The translations under genes were made by a program, and so were the position numbers. The notes below the pieces were generated by a model that did not search any database, was not told the origin of the DNA, and worked only from the letters and a program-made list of their open reading frames with translations. Shown here piece after piece: positions 26,588 through 37,216 of a stretch of DNA of 64,000 nucleotides (its first letter is position 1; each line of letters opens with the position of its first letter). The DNA is from Candidatus Dechloromonas phosphorivorans (GTDB lineage Bacteria > Pseudomonadota > Gammaproteobacteria > Burkholderiales > Rhodocyclaceae): the NCBI GenBank assembly GCA_016709495.1, contig JADJMS010000020.1, forward strand, positions 1-64,000, in the 5' to 3' direction.

Positions 26588-29500
26588 TTACTTTGACAAG
26601 AAATACAAAATTTTCTTATAGAGATGGTCTGGATCAACCGGTTTGGGAATGAAGTCATTCATGCCGGCATTCATACAGGCTGCCCGGTCTTCATTGAATG
26701 CATTTGCAGTCATTGCCAGGATTGGAAGTTCATCTACCTGATATTGCAGACGAATTCGTTTTGTTGCCTCAATGCCGCCCATAACCGGCATCTGCATGTC
26801 CATTAAGATCAACCGGTAGTCGTTGCGCGCCACCATGTCGACCGCCTCTAGGCCATTCGAGGCAATATCTACGTTGCAACCGACCTCTTCAAGCATCATC
26901 AGTGCAACTTCCTGATTGATGGGCTCGTCCTCGACCAGCAAGAGGCGTGATCCGCGAAAGTCACGCCGTAAAATCTCCTCACTACGTATATCGTCAGCAT
27001 TGTTCTCGACAACAACTACCGTGTCAGCATTCATCAAGACTGGCGAGAGATGCTTCCTGAGTGAGGCATACAAAATGGCAGCCGATATCGGCTTGAGTAA
27101 AACATCGACAAACCCGGCCTTGCGGGCATCTTCGAGAATATTCGGCTCAACTGATGACGTTACCAGAATCGCAACAGGTTGATGCCGCAAGGACTGGTTC
27201 TGCAGCTTGCGTAGCGTCTCGAATCCATCCAGACCAGGCATCAACAAATCGACCAAAACAAGATCAATTGTCTTTTCCTCCTGCCCGTATTTGCTAAACA
27301 CCTCAAGTGCAGCGATACCAGATTCGACACTCTCACCTGCCAACCCCATCGTGCGAAGCAATTGCGTCTGGACCAGGCGGGTCACTGGCGAATCATCAAT
27401 AACCAGCGCATGCATGCCCTGCAACTCTGGAATCAGGAAACGTCCCGCATCCTTCTTTTGTCGCCCTAAATGGGCCGTCATCCAGAAAGTGCTGCCGACA
27501 TCCGGCGTACAACTTACGCCTGCATCGCCCCCCATCAATTGGGCCAGACGGCGGGTGATAGCCAGGCCAAGCCCGGTACCACCATAGCGACGGGTAGTTG
27601 AATTGTCAGCCTGTTCGAATGACTGGAATAGACGGGTTAAATTAACTGGAGAAATACCGATGCCGGTGTCGATAACCTCAAAGCGGACCAATACATCGTT
27701 TTCTGTTTCCTCAAGCACCTTGGTACGCAAGGTAATCGTTCCCTGCTCAGTGAACTTGACGGCATTGCCGAGATAATTGAGCAGGCATTGAGCAAGCCTG
27801 GTTGCATCGCCATTAACCATACACAGGCTTTGCTCAGAATCAATGACCAGTTCCAGACCTTTTTCACGTACCCGCTGGATAACCATCGAACAAACACGCG
27901 ACAGAACAGCGTCCAGTTCAAAATCAGCTTTTTCAAGAACAACTTTATTGGCTTCAATTTTCGAAATATCAAGGATGTCGTTGATCACACCAAGCAGGTG
28001 ATCGGCAGCACTTGCGATTTTTCCTAGCTTGTCGCAGACATCTGGCGTTGTCGCACCACGACGCAAGACATGTGTGAGGCCAACAATGGCATTCATCGGT
28101 GTCCGAATTTCATGACTCATATTGGCCAGAAAGTCACTTTTCGCCCGATTGGAGCTCTCAGCTTCCTGAGCGCGTAATTTTAGTTCTGCGTTCAGTACCT
28201 CGATTTGTGCTTCTTTATGTTTGAGCGACGTGATATCCGTGACCAGCGCAAAATAGCCACTAACGCCATCAGCGTCCACCTCCGGAATGTACTGCACCTG
28301 AGTCCAGAGATGCCCCCCGTGGATGTCGAGCAATTCACGCTCAAATATCTGGCGCTCACCACGCAAGGCTGCTTCGATATGCTGCTGACTGATTGCAAAG
28401 GCTGTATCACCAATAACATCGCGCAAATGGCGGCCACAAAGCGCCTGCGCAGACAATCCATACGAATATTCAAAAGCGTGGTTGGCGAATTCATTGGTCA
28501 GATCACGATTCCAATAGGCAATCATGGCCGGGGTGTTATCGAGAATCCTTTCAGCCTCGCCTCACTTCTGGACAAGGCGATCTCCAGCGCCTTGCGATCA
28601 GTATTGTCAAAAACGATGGAACGTGTCGAAATGAAATTCCCGTCGTTATCACGGATCATCTTGGCGCTTACTAGCACAGACATGACGCTACCGTCTTTGC
28701 GAAGCAACTCGAATTCGAGATCGCGAACAGCACCAGTTTCTTTAAATCGCTCAAAATTGACGATGAAATCTTGCTTACTCTTGGGAGAGAGAATCTGAGA
28801 AAAATTCATTTTCCCAACCACTTCATCGCGCGACAGTCCCAACCAATCCAGTTCGGTGTCGTTGATGCGCAGAAACAACCCATCACGATTGATGGAATGG
28901 TAGCCGCAAGGCGCTTGGTTATAGAGATCCTCAACCTCTGCCAAATGGTGGCTCAATGCCGTGTTTGCCTCGGCAAGTTCAGCGGTACGTTTCTCGATCT
29001 GCGCCTCCAGTTCAAGCCTATGGCGCTCCAACTCACTTGCATTCCTCTTGGCCTCCGTAATATCCAGTGAAATCCGACAAATAAAACTGGCAGCACCCGA
29101 AGCATCAAGGATAGGAAACATGTGCGACATGAAGTTACGCAACTCGCCGCCGACCAGCATAGTCTCCTCGACGGATTGCCTTTCCATCGTCTGTAACAAT
29201 CGCTCATCGTTCAATCTGAACTGGCGAGCAAATTCATCCGGGTAGAGGTCAAAATCCGTTTTGCCAATGATTTCGGCTTCGCCAAGATGATGAATGCGCT
29301 GAAAATTTGGATTGGCCAAGGCATATCGGCCATCGGTATACTTGATCGAGAGCGCCGATGGCGAGTTGTCGACAATGGCAGTCAGCTTGAAATCGCGCTC
29401 ACGCATCGCTGCTTCAGCAACTTCGCGCCCCACCATGTACTCTTCCAGCAAATTGCGGGCAGCCGTTATTTCAAGAACATTCGGGGTTGACCCATTGGCC

Positions 29501-30423
29501 ACCTTACGAGGAATGATGGATGCCACAGCTTGACCAAGACGACGACTGGCCAGCTTGCCGCCCAAAATACTGATCAGCGCAGCCCCAAGGAGTGCAATTG
29601 CCCATAAAGCCGCGGCAGAATAAACCGGTAAACGATAGGCCGTAGTTGGAATTTCAAGCATTACCGACCAGGACGATACTAACGAGTTGATAACAAATCG
29701 GCCTTCATCATCGACATCGCCGGATGATTTCAGGCTAAGCGGTGCAACCCGGGCAATGACATCCTTGTTCCCATCAACAATGCTGATTCCCCAACCCTTC
29801 GGTAATGGCACTCGCTCAAGACGATTTTGAAGCTGTTGCGTTTCAATCGTTGTCATCAAGAGGTAAGCCGCCTCGCCTCCGCGCTTGATCGGCAATGCAA
29901 TGGCAACAAGTGGCTCATGGGCGACCGGCCCAAAAACGATATCACCGACGGCAGGTTTACCGGTCGCCAAAGCAGTCTGTGCAGCCGACTGCTTTTTTGG
30001 GTGCGGCAATTTCGGTAGTGGTGAGCCAAAGGGAATACGGGTATTGAGCAGCATCTGCAGCTCGGCATTGGCCAGAATGACGTGGCTGCCAAAACTCTGC
30101 TGGAATCTTTGTGCTTCGTGATAAAGATCGAGCCAATGTGCCGGTACCTCGATCCACTGCGATATGGCAAGCATTTGCAAGCCATCGATTCGCGTGTTCA
30201 ATTCCTGATCGAGTGCTGCAACAACAACGCTGGCTATGTTTCTGGCTGTCTGGTCACGTTCCGCCTGAATCGATCTGACATGCATGAAGGCCAGATAGGC
30301 CCCAAGCAGGAGAAGCGGTGTCACACATAGCCAGATCAGGCGTGATAGAAAATCTTGAAGCGACGTGCTTTTCGATTGGTTTAATGTGTTTTGTGTGTAT
30401 GACTCAGCAGGCTTGATCTTCAT
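26588..30423 (-). pseudogene. Hybrid sensor kinase (CACHE-like sensor, PAS x3, HisKA-HATPase, REC x2) split by a 5-bp duplication
   Basis: Two frames join to about 1275 residues. From ATG 30423: a membrane span (LIWLCVTPLLLLGAYLAF), an extracytoplasmic sensor, and a second span (ALWAIALLGAALISILGG). PAS domains follow at FKLTAIVDNSPSALSI and DLYNQAPCGYHSI, separated by a coiled coil. The second frame (from 28525) starts in a third PAS, then H-box NMSHEIRTPMNAIVGL and GGTGLGLAI. It ends in two receivers (DLVLVDLLMPGLDG, LILMDMQMPVMGG). At 28554-28563 GCCTC is repeated in tandem. Removing one copy restores SEAERILDNTPAMIAYW. Convergent to nifM. Confidence 0.85.
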
Positions 30424-30595
30424 GCTAATTATTTCTACGGCTACGCTTACAACCCACATAAGCGTGGTTCGATGATCGATCTGCAAGGAAATTCCAAGGA
30501 TGCCGTTGCACTGCATTGGTGCACAGCTTTATGAGCGGATGATGAATCGAAGGGATTATTTTGTCTGTCAGCTTTAAAAGACAAGCGACAAGTAT

Positions 30596-31216
30596 TTAGC
30601 GATAACCGTGCAGTATCGCCAGTGCAATCAATTCGGCATTGCTCCCGACGCCGAGCTTTTCGAGCAGTCGGCGGCGGTAAGTTGTCACGCTCTGGCTACT
30701 GATGCCGAGACTGCCAGCCATATCGTGAAGGCTTGTGCCACTAATCAAGCCTTGCATGACCTCAAGTTCGCGGCGTGACAATGCCTTGAACACATCGTCA
30801 CCTGCCAGCGCTTTTGATGCCTCGCTCCGGCGTCCAGAAAAACATTTTCCGCCGGCAAGGATGCGACGAATGGCATGCAGCAGTTCCGCTTCATTAGCAT
30901 CCTTGCCAACAAAGCCCTGCGCCCCGGCACGCTTGGCATAATCAACGTATTGACTGGCTGAATACATTGAAAAAAACATAACCGGCAGGGTAATGCCTTC
31001 TGCTCGCAGGGATTCAAGAATCTGGATGCCCCGTCGAACCGGCAGGGCAATATCAAGAATCATCAGGTCTGCCTTGAGTGACCGGGCGAGCGACTCTGCT
31101 TCAGCGCCGTCAACCGCCTGGCCTATCACTTGCAGATCGGTGGTTCTGGAAATAATGTCGCATAGCCCCTGACGGACCACTTGGTGATCATCGGCAATGA
31201 TCAGGTTCGCCTTCAT
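30596..31216 (-). CDS. NarL/FixJ-family response regulator
   Basis: 206 residues. N-terminal receiver with IIADDHQVVRQGL and phospho-acceptor region DLMILDIALPVRRG, then a C-terminal LuxR-type HTH (ALSRRELEVMQGLISGTSLHDMAGSLGISSQSVTTYRRRLLEKLGV). The start overlaps the upstream kinase stop (ATGA), marking it as that kinase's partner. Target genes unknown. Confidence 0.92.
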   Translation of the reverse strand: MKANLIIADDHQVVRQGLCDIISRTTDLQVIGQAVDGAEAESLARSLKADLMILDIALPVRRGIQILESLRAEGITLPVMFFSMYSASQYVDYAKRAGAQGFVGKDANEAELLHAIRRILAGGKCFSGRRSEASKALAGDDVFKALSRRELEVMQGLISGTSLHDMAGSLGISSQSVTTYRRRLLEKLGVGSNAELIALAILHGYR

Positions 31217-33022
31217 GGAACAGCCCGACGAAGAATGGTGATGCTGACAGTTGTTCCGGTCGCCCCAGATGCAATTACCACCTGGCTACCGTATCGTGCC
31301 AAGCGTTCGCGAATACCTGCCAGACCAAAGCCTTTTGATTTGCTGTCCGGAGCAAACCCGCAACCGTCGTCAATGACTTGCAAGCGGAGGACTTTGCTGG
31401 AGCTGGACAAGTTAACCCGGACACAGTTGGCCGAGGCATGCTTAGCCACATTGGTCAGCAACTCCTGAAATACGCGGAACAGATCAATACTCAATTGTTC
31501 CGTTATTTCATTGTTCAATGAAGTGAATCGCCCTTTGGCAGCAATTCCGACCAAGTTTGACCAGTCCTTCAAATACCAGCGACAGGTCGGAATCAGGCCC
31601 AGATCATCCAGCATGGGTGGCCGAAGGTTGTTGCTTATTTCCCGGGCAGAAGTGCTCGCTTGTGAGACAAGAGACTTGATCCGATTGACTTCAACCTCCA
31701 GCGGTATGCTGCCAGTAACTTGGCGGCCTAAATCGTCGATGCGAAAGCTGATTGCGGTAAGTAGGGCGCCCAATTGGTCGATCGCGGTTTCCGCGCTGAG
31801 TTTCTCTAAGGACATCATTCGCAGCCAACAGGGCTTGCAACTCGGCTCGCGAAGCCGCCAGTTTTTCTTCCGTCTTTATCCTTTCAGAAATATCACGGCC
31901 GACTGACTGAATTTCCTTCAACTGGCCGGCATCATCAAACAAACCGCGATTGATAAACTGCATCCAGTGTTCACAACCATCAGCTGCATAGACGCGGTTT
32001 TCGATGACCACAACCGGGTTTTCTGCGGAGATAGAGGTAATTTTGCTTCGATGTCTGGTACATCATCAGGGTGGGCAACAGGACGCCAGCTTTGACCGAC
32101 AAGTTCTTCCTCTGTTTTCCCAAAGAATCGGCAATAAACCGCGTTCACAAAGACCATAGTGCCGTCTGGCAAATAGCGAGCGATCAACTCCGTTTGATCC
32201 TGCACGACGGTACGGTAGCGCATTTCGCTCTCGTGCAAGGCTATCTGAGCTTTCGTGATGCTTGAAACATCGGTCACTATGGTAAAAAATCCCCGAATAT
32301 TTCCGTCGACCGTATCAGGTATGTATTGAGCCAGTGAATGCCGCACGTGACTGCCATCCGGCGAAGGAATAAGGCGCTCAAAGCACTGTTTCTCGCCACG
32401 CAAGGCGCCTTCGATATAGGGCATATTCAGACGGTAGCGCTCTTCGCCTATCACTTTACTGATATGCATGCCTGGCATAATTTTCGGGTCTATTCCGAAC
32501 CAATCCTGATAGGCATGGTTGCCGAACTGGTTACGCAGATTGCTGTCCCAATATCCGATCATGGACGGCAGGTGATCAAGTATGGTTTGCAGATTTCTGA
32601 CCGCATCATCCCGTTCCCGTGCGCGCAAGCTTATTCGAAATATCGCGCAGACTCCCGACAAAATACGCCTCTTCACCCAATTGAATCATCGTCGCTGAAA
32701 AGAGAGCCTGACGAAGCAAGCCTTCCTTGCGTCTTATCGTGACTTCAACCTCGCGGATGGTTTCACCTGCGGCAAGCCGGGAAAAAATATGGGAACGGAC
32801 TGTGAGATCGGCCCAGAAACCCAGTTCAACCGAGTTTCGGCCAACAACTTCATGTCGCTCAAAACCGATGACTGCCAACAGTGCATCATTGAATTCAACA
32901 ATGACGTTGTCACGCAGGGTTAGGCCAATCCCGACCGGGCTCATCTTGAGGATGGTTTGCAGTTGAAACTGACTTTCGACCAACTGGCGATTGAGTTCGG
33001 TGAGCGACTGGCTAATGTGCAA
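31213..33022 (-). pseudogene. PAS-domain sensor kinase of the NarX/DegS (HisKA_3) type, three frameshifts
   Basis: Pieces in three frames form one cytoplasmic kinase of about 600 residues. PAS domains are at LQTILKMSPVGIGLTLRDN, LQTILDHLPSMIGYWDSN and RTVVQDQTELIARYLPDG, followed by a PAC segment (ISERIKTEEKL). The HisKA_3/HATPase core includes STSAREISNNLRPPMLDDLGL, ELLTNVAKHASANCVRVNL and GFGLAGIRERL. Each break is one base in a short run: extra T near 32650, missing A near 32045, extra T near 31810. A TTG start at 33022 is assumed, because an in-frame stop lies just upstream. An IS3 element ends 62 bases beyond it, so the promoter may be displaced. Confidence 0.75.
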
Positions 33023-33175
33023 GTTAAAAACCCTTCAGCTTTATGAATGGATCGAATCTGGAATGTACATTCACTAATGCGTACTGAGAGCCGGCCCCGG
33101 AAATTCGGACAGTGAGATAAGTGATAGCCTTGCTTCACCAACGGCCGCGTAGCGGCTTGAATGAGGAGCAAGAAC

Positions 33176-33462
33176 ATGACGAGAAGGAAGCGGCGGAATC
33201 ACTCGCCGGAATTGAAAGCCAAGGTGGCGATTGCTGCCTTGAAGGGCGACAAGACGCTGGCTGAACTGGCTCAGCAATATGATGTCCATCCGACTCAGAT
33301 TACGGACTGGAAGACGCAGTTGCTGGAGCGTTCAGCCGTAGTCTTTGGCGAGCAGGGTCAAGGAATCTGGCCCGGACGTCCAGACGATGCAGGCGAAGAT
33401 TGGTCAGCTGACACTGGAGAACGATTTTTAGAAAGGCGCTCACCAAGGCGGGCCGCTGAGCG
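33176..33462 (+). pseudogene. IS3-family transposase OrfA (helix-turn-helix), frameshifted
   Basis: From ATG 33176 with GAGGAG upstream. Sequence RRKRRNHSPELKAKVAIAALKGDKTLAELAQQYDVHPTQITDWKTQLLE is the OrfA HTH domain that binds the IS ends. The frame is lost at about 33365. The expected leucine-zipper segment (TMQAKIGQLTLENDF) appears in another frame, then a shortened T-run and A-run create a stop. Confidence 0.75.
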
Positions 33463-34296
33463 CAAGAAGATGATTGACCGCACCCACAAACTGCCGGTAA
33501 TCCGGCAATGCGAAATTCTTGAATTGGCACGGTCGACTGCGTACTACACGCCAAAACCGACGTCACCAGAGGATTTGGCGCTGATGCGCCGAATGGATGA
33601 GTTGCATCTCGATTACCCCTTTGCCGGGAGCAGGATGCTGCGCGACCTGCTCAGAAACGAGGGGCGGCCCATTGGCCGCAAGCGTGTTCGCCGTCTGATG
33701 CGTCAGATGGGGATCGAAGCCCTGTACCGCAAGCCGAACACCAGCCGTCGGCATGCGGCACCCGATTTACCCCTACCTGCTGCACCACCTGAGCATCGAG
33801 CGGTCAAATCACGTGTGGGCGACGGATATCACTTATATCCCGATGCGTCGGGGCTTCGTATCTGGTCGCGATTGTCGATTGGTACAGCCGTCGGGTGCTG
33901 GCTTGGCGGTTGTCGAACACGCTGACCACGGATTTCTGCATTGAGGCTTTGCAGGAAGCCATCCTGCGCTACGGCTCTCCGGAAATCTTCAATACCGACC
34001 AGGGTAGCCAATTCACCAGTATCGAATTCACCGGCGTACTCAAGGCGCATGGGATTCGTATCAGCATGGATGGGAAGGGCTGCTGGCGTGACAATGTCTT
34101 TGTCGAACGCCTCTGGCGGACCATCAAGTATGACGAGGTGTATCTCAAAGCCTACGATTCGGTTTCCCACGCCAAAGCGAGCCTGGGGAAGTTCATTACG
34201 TTCTACAACAGCCGGCGCCCGCACCAAACATTTGCCGGAAAGACGCCGGACATGATTTACTTCGCCAGCTTGCCGCAGGAGCAATTCGCCGCATGA
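33463..34296 (+). pseudogene. IS3-family transposase OrfB (DDE integrase), one frameshift
   Basis: N-terminal half HKLPVIRQCEILELARSTAYY, then YPFAGSRMLRDLLRNEG and RKRVRRLMRQMGIEALYRKPNTS. After one frame change near 33755 the catalytic domain follows: VWATDITYIPM (first D), FNTDQGSQFTS (second D), GCWRDNVFVERLWRTIKYDEVYL (E), ending RRPHQTFAGKTPDMIYF. Would cut and join the IS ends. The frame change suggests inactivity or a sequence error. Confidence 0.8.
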
Positions 34297-34545
34297 AACC
34301 CGCGTTACCCACCGCGCCGGCTGCCTACGGTCTGAACGGACCTTCGGCAACCGTCACCGTGGATAACGCTACTACCGCAGGGCTCCACTTATCTCAGCGG
34401 AAAATCTGTCCAAACAAACGGGGCCAGCTCTCTTACCAGATATGAATTCGCAAGAGGGATAATTTTCCATCCCGAGGCAAGCAGAAAATAGTGGCTGCCG
34501 TAATCTGAGACGAGGTGCCAACAGCCAATAGATGCAGAAAACAGG

Positions 34546-34577
34546 CAAAAAAATGCCCCGGAATTTCTTCCGGGGCA
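34546..34577 (-). terminator. Terminator of the iscA-nifU-nifS operon
   Basis: On the minus strand TGCCCCGGAA pairs with TTCCGGGGCA around a GAAA loop, followed by seven T. It starts 35 bases after the nifS stop. Confidence 0.88.
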
Positions 34578-34611
34578 AACCGAGGTTACTGCAGAGAGAG
34601 ACGGTTAGCCG

Positions 34612-35820
34612 TTAGGCGTAAGTGGGGGCGAAGGCGGCTTCGGGATTGACGATGGGTCCCTTGTCGCTCCAGTAAGGTGAAAGCTTGCGCAACTGAGCGA
34701 CGATGGGCGGCACCTCGGCGATCACCCGGTCGACTTCCGCTTCAGTGTTATAGCGGGAAAGCGAGAAGCGAATGGTGCCGTGCGCTGCGGTATAAGGAAT
34801 GCCCATGGCGCGCATGACGTGCGACGGTTCAAGCGAGCCGGAGGTACAGGCCGAGCCAGAGCTGCCGGCAATGCCGACCTTGTTCAACAACATCAGAATG
34901 CCTTCGCCCTCGATGTATTCAAAAGCAATATTGCTGGTGTTGGGCAAGCGGTTGGTGACATCGCCCGTCGGGAAGCAATGCGTGATCTGGCTGAGCAGGC
35001 CGGCCTCCAGCTTGTCGCGCAAACGTTTGACGGTGGTGTTTTCCTCGGCCATGTGTTGCATGGCGAGTTCGCAGGCAACGCCAAGGCCGACGATGGATGC
35101 CGAATTCTCGGTGCCGGCACGCCGGCCGCGTTCCTGATGACCACCTCGTAGCAGCGGACGGAAGCGGCAACCGCGACGCAAGTAAAGAACGCCGATACCT
35201 TTGGGCGCATGCAGCTTGTGTCCGGAGAGAGAAAGCATGTCGATCTTGGTATTTTTGAGATCGATAGGAATCTTGCCGACGGCCTGCACGGCATCGGTAT
35301 GGAACATGATGCCTTTGGCGCTGGCCAGTGCAGCCATTTCCTCAACCGGGAAGATGGTCCCGGTTTCGTTGTTGGCCCACATTGCGGAAACGATGGCGAC
35401 ACGGTCATGCAGCAAGGATTTGTATTCGTCCATGTCGATGCGGCCCTTCTTGTCCACCTTCAGCTTGTGGACGATGTAGCCTTCCTTTTCCAGCCATTCG
35501 CACAGGGTCAAAATCGCCGGATGCTCGACGTTGGTGGTGATCACCGTATTGCGCTCGGGCTGGGCTTTCAACGCCGAGAGAATAGCTGTGGAGTCCGATT
35601 CGGTGCCACAGGAAGTGAAGATGATTTCCGAGTCATGCTCGGCACCGAGCAAAGCCTGGATCTGGCTACGAGCCTTCTTCAATGCCTTGCCGACTTCGCT
35701 GCCGAAGGCATGAATCGACGAGGCATTGCCGAAATGCTCGGTGAAGAAGGGAAGCATGGCTTCGACCACGGCGGGGTCGCAGCGCGTGGTGGCGTTGTTG
35801 TCCAGATAGATCGGTTCCAT
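34612..35820 (-). CDS. nifS: Cysteine desulfurase NifS
   Basis: 402 residues. Class V aminotransferase fold: MEPIYLDNNATTRCDPAV at the N-terminus, PLP-lysine motif MLSLSGHKLHAPKGIGVLY, and active-site Cys loop GSSGSACTSGSLEPSHVMRAMG. Releases sulfur from cysteine as an enzyme-bound persulfide for cluster assembly on NifU. Last gene of the iscA-nifU-nifS unit, 42 bases after nifU. Confidence 0.98.
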   Translation of the reverse strand: MEPIYLDNNATTRCDPAVVEAMLPFFTEHFGNASSIHAFGSEVGKALKKARSQIQALLGAEHDSEIIFTSCGTESDSTAILSALKAQPERNTVITTNVEHPAILTLCEWLEKEGYIVHKLKVDKKGRIDMDEYKSLLHDRVAIVSAMWANNETGTIFPVEEMAALASAKGIMFHTDAVQAVGKIPIDLKNTKIDMLSLSGHKLHAPKGIGVLYLRRGCRFRPLLRGGHQERGRRAGTENSASIVGLGVACELAMQHMAEENTTVKRLRDKLEAGLLSQITHCFPTGDVTNRLPNTSNIAFEYIEGEGILMLLNKVGIAGSSGSACTSGSLEPSHVMRAMGIPYTAAHGTIRFSLSRYNTEAEVDRVIAEVPPIVAQLRKLSPYWSDKGPIVNPEAAFAPTYA

Positions 35821-35862
35821 GGCGCTGTCCTTTTATGATCTCTGTTGGTGTTGGGGCGATGC

Positions 35863-36759
35863 TCAGGCTTCGACCGGCATGTGCGAGAAAGGCAGCACTT
35901 GCACCAGTTCGCCCAAGGCTTCGATCATCTTCTGCTGAATGCCGCCAAGCGTGGCTGCTTCCATCATGCAGCCGGAGCAGGCGCCCTTCAGATGCACGTA
36001 GATCTTCTTGCCCTGGACGTCGGCCAGCTCGACATCGCCATGGTCGCGCTGCAGCATCGGGCGAACCGACTCCAGCACTTCCTCGATCTTCTTGATCTTC
36101 TCGACGATCGACAGCTTCTTGCTCGGCGGCTTCGGCGCTTCCGGCGTGGCCGGGCAGGCAGGCGGCGGCGAAACTTCACCTGGGCCGGCGCGTTCGGACA
36201 TGACTTTGGCGAGGATTTCTTCGATGCCTTCGTGGCAAGCAGCACAACCGCCGCCAGCCTTGGTGTAGAAGGTGACTTCCTCAACGGTGTTGAGGTTGTT
36301 GGCCTTGACCACGTCCTCGATCATCACGGCGTCGATGGCGAAACACTTGCAGATCAGCGCGCCTTCTTCGTGGTCGTCGGACCACTCTTCGCCACGGTAG
36401 TTGGCGATGGCGGCCTGCAGGGCTTCGCGGCCCATGACCGAGCAGTGCATCTTTTCCGGCGGCAGGCCGTCGAGGAAATCGGCGATATTCTGGTTTGAAA
36501 CCTTGAGCGCTTCATCCAGCGTCATGCCCTTGACCATTTCGGTCAGTGCCGACGAAGAAGCAATGGCCGAACCGCAGCCAAAAGTCTGGAAATGCGCGTC
36601 AAGAATAATCTCGGTTTCCGGCTCAACCTTGAGCATCAGGCGCAGCGCGTCGCCGCATTGGATGGAGCCGACATCACCGATACCATTGGCCTCTTCAAGC
36701 GGGCCGGAGTTACGCGGGTTGAAGAAGTGCTCGCGAACCTTGTCTGAATATTCCCACAT
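35863..36759 (-). CDS. nifU: Fe-S cluster scaffold NifU
   Basis: 298 residues in the full three-domain NifU form. The IscU-like N-terminus has HFFNPRNSG with Cys at IQCGDALRLM, TFGCGSAIASS and KMHCSVMG. The central [2Fe-2S] domain has ALICKCFAIDAV and GGGCAACHEGIEEIL. The C-terminal Nfu domain has HLKGACSGCMMEAATLGG. A Pro/Lys-rich linker joins the last two. Builds [4Fe-4S] clusters for the nitrogenase Fe protein. Starts 12 bases after iscA. Confidence 0.98.
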   Translation of the reverse strand: MWEYSDKVREHFFNPRNSGPLEEANGIGDVGSIQCGDALRLMLKVEPETEIILDAHFQTFGCGSAIASSSALTEMVKGMTLDEALKVSNQNIADFLDGLPPEKMHCSVMGREALQAAIANYRGEEWSDDHEEGALICKCFAIDAVMIEDVVKANNLNTVEEVTFYTKAGGGCAACHEGIEEILAKVMSERAGPGEVSPPPACPATPEAPKPPSKKLSIVEKIKKIEEVLESVRPMLQRDHGDVELADVQGKKIYVHLKGACSGCMMEAATLGGIQQKMIEALGELVQVLPFSHMPVEA

Positions 36760-36771
36760 GCTATGCGCTCC

Positions 36772-37095
36772 TTAAACCGAAAATGACGAGCCACAGGAAC
36801 ACTGTGCGCTGGCGTTGGGGTTATCGAATTTGAAACCGGTGTGGGTCAGGGTGTCGACAAAATCGACGGTGACGTTGTCGATCATCGGGAAGGTCATCGC
36901 ATCGACCAGCACCTTGACGCCTTCGACTTCCAGTTCCCAGTCGTCGTCAGCCTTCTCGTTTTCCAGCTTCATGCCGTATTGCAGGCCGGAGCAGCCGCCG
37001 CCGGAAATGGTCAGGCGCAGCCCGATGACAGGCGTTTCAGAACCGCGGATAAAGCGTTGAACAGCCTTAATGGCAGCGGGGGTCATATTGATCAT
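36772..37095 (-). CDS. iscA: HesB/IscA-type assembly protein, nif-specific
   Basis: 107 residues. A-type carrier with the three conserved cysteines: GGGCSGLQYGMKL and the C-terminal CSCGSSFSV. Begins MINMTPAAIKAVQRF. First gene after a NifA/sigma54 promoter and directly before nifU, so it is the nif-specific IscA that passes clusters to nitrogenase proteins. Confidence 0.95.
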   Translation of the reverse strand: MINMTPAAIKAVQRFIRGSETPVIGLRLTISGGGCSGLQYGMKLENEKADDDWELEVEGVKVLVDAMTFPMIDNVTVDFVDTLTHTGFKFDNPNASAQCSCGSSFSV

Positions 37096-37126
37096 GTCGG
37101 TTCTCCCGGTTTGGATAGGCTATTCA

Positions 37127-37144
37127 TTGCAAGCCCTGTGCCAT
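37127..37144 (-). promoter_or_regulatory. Sigma54 promoter of iscA-nifU-nifS
   Basis: On the minus strand ATGGCACAGGGCTTGCAA: GG and GC exactly ten bases apart (TGGCAC-N5-TTGC). About 32 bases before the iscA ATG. Confidence 0.88.
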
Positions 37145-37199
37145 GCCGGGAAATCCAATTAACCGACTGATTTTATTGATTTGTTGCACCGCGGTGCGT

Positions 37200-37215
37200 T
37201 GTCGCTTTTGCGACA
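37200..37215 (-). promoter_or_regulatory. NifA upstream activator site for iscA-nifU-nifS
   Basis: TGTCGCTTTTGCGACA, a TGT-N10-ACA element with perfect six-base arms (TGTCGC/GCGACA). About 65 bp upstream of the -24 element and immediately after the stop of the preceding gene. Confidence 0.85.
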
Positions 37216-37216
37216 A

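Larger units (their letters stand above)
33085..34433 (+). mobile_element. IS3-family insertion sequence
   Basis: About 1.35 kb bounded by imperfect inverted ends, GAGAGCCGGCCCCG at 33086-33099 and its complement at 34419-34432 (one mismatch). A TAC direct repeat lies at 33082-33084 and 34434-34436. Encodes OrfA and OrfB with the usual DDE integrase core. Inserted between nifS and the PAS kinase gene. Confidence 0.8.
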
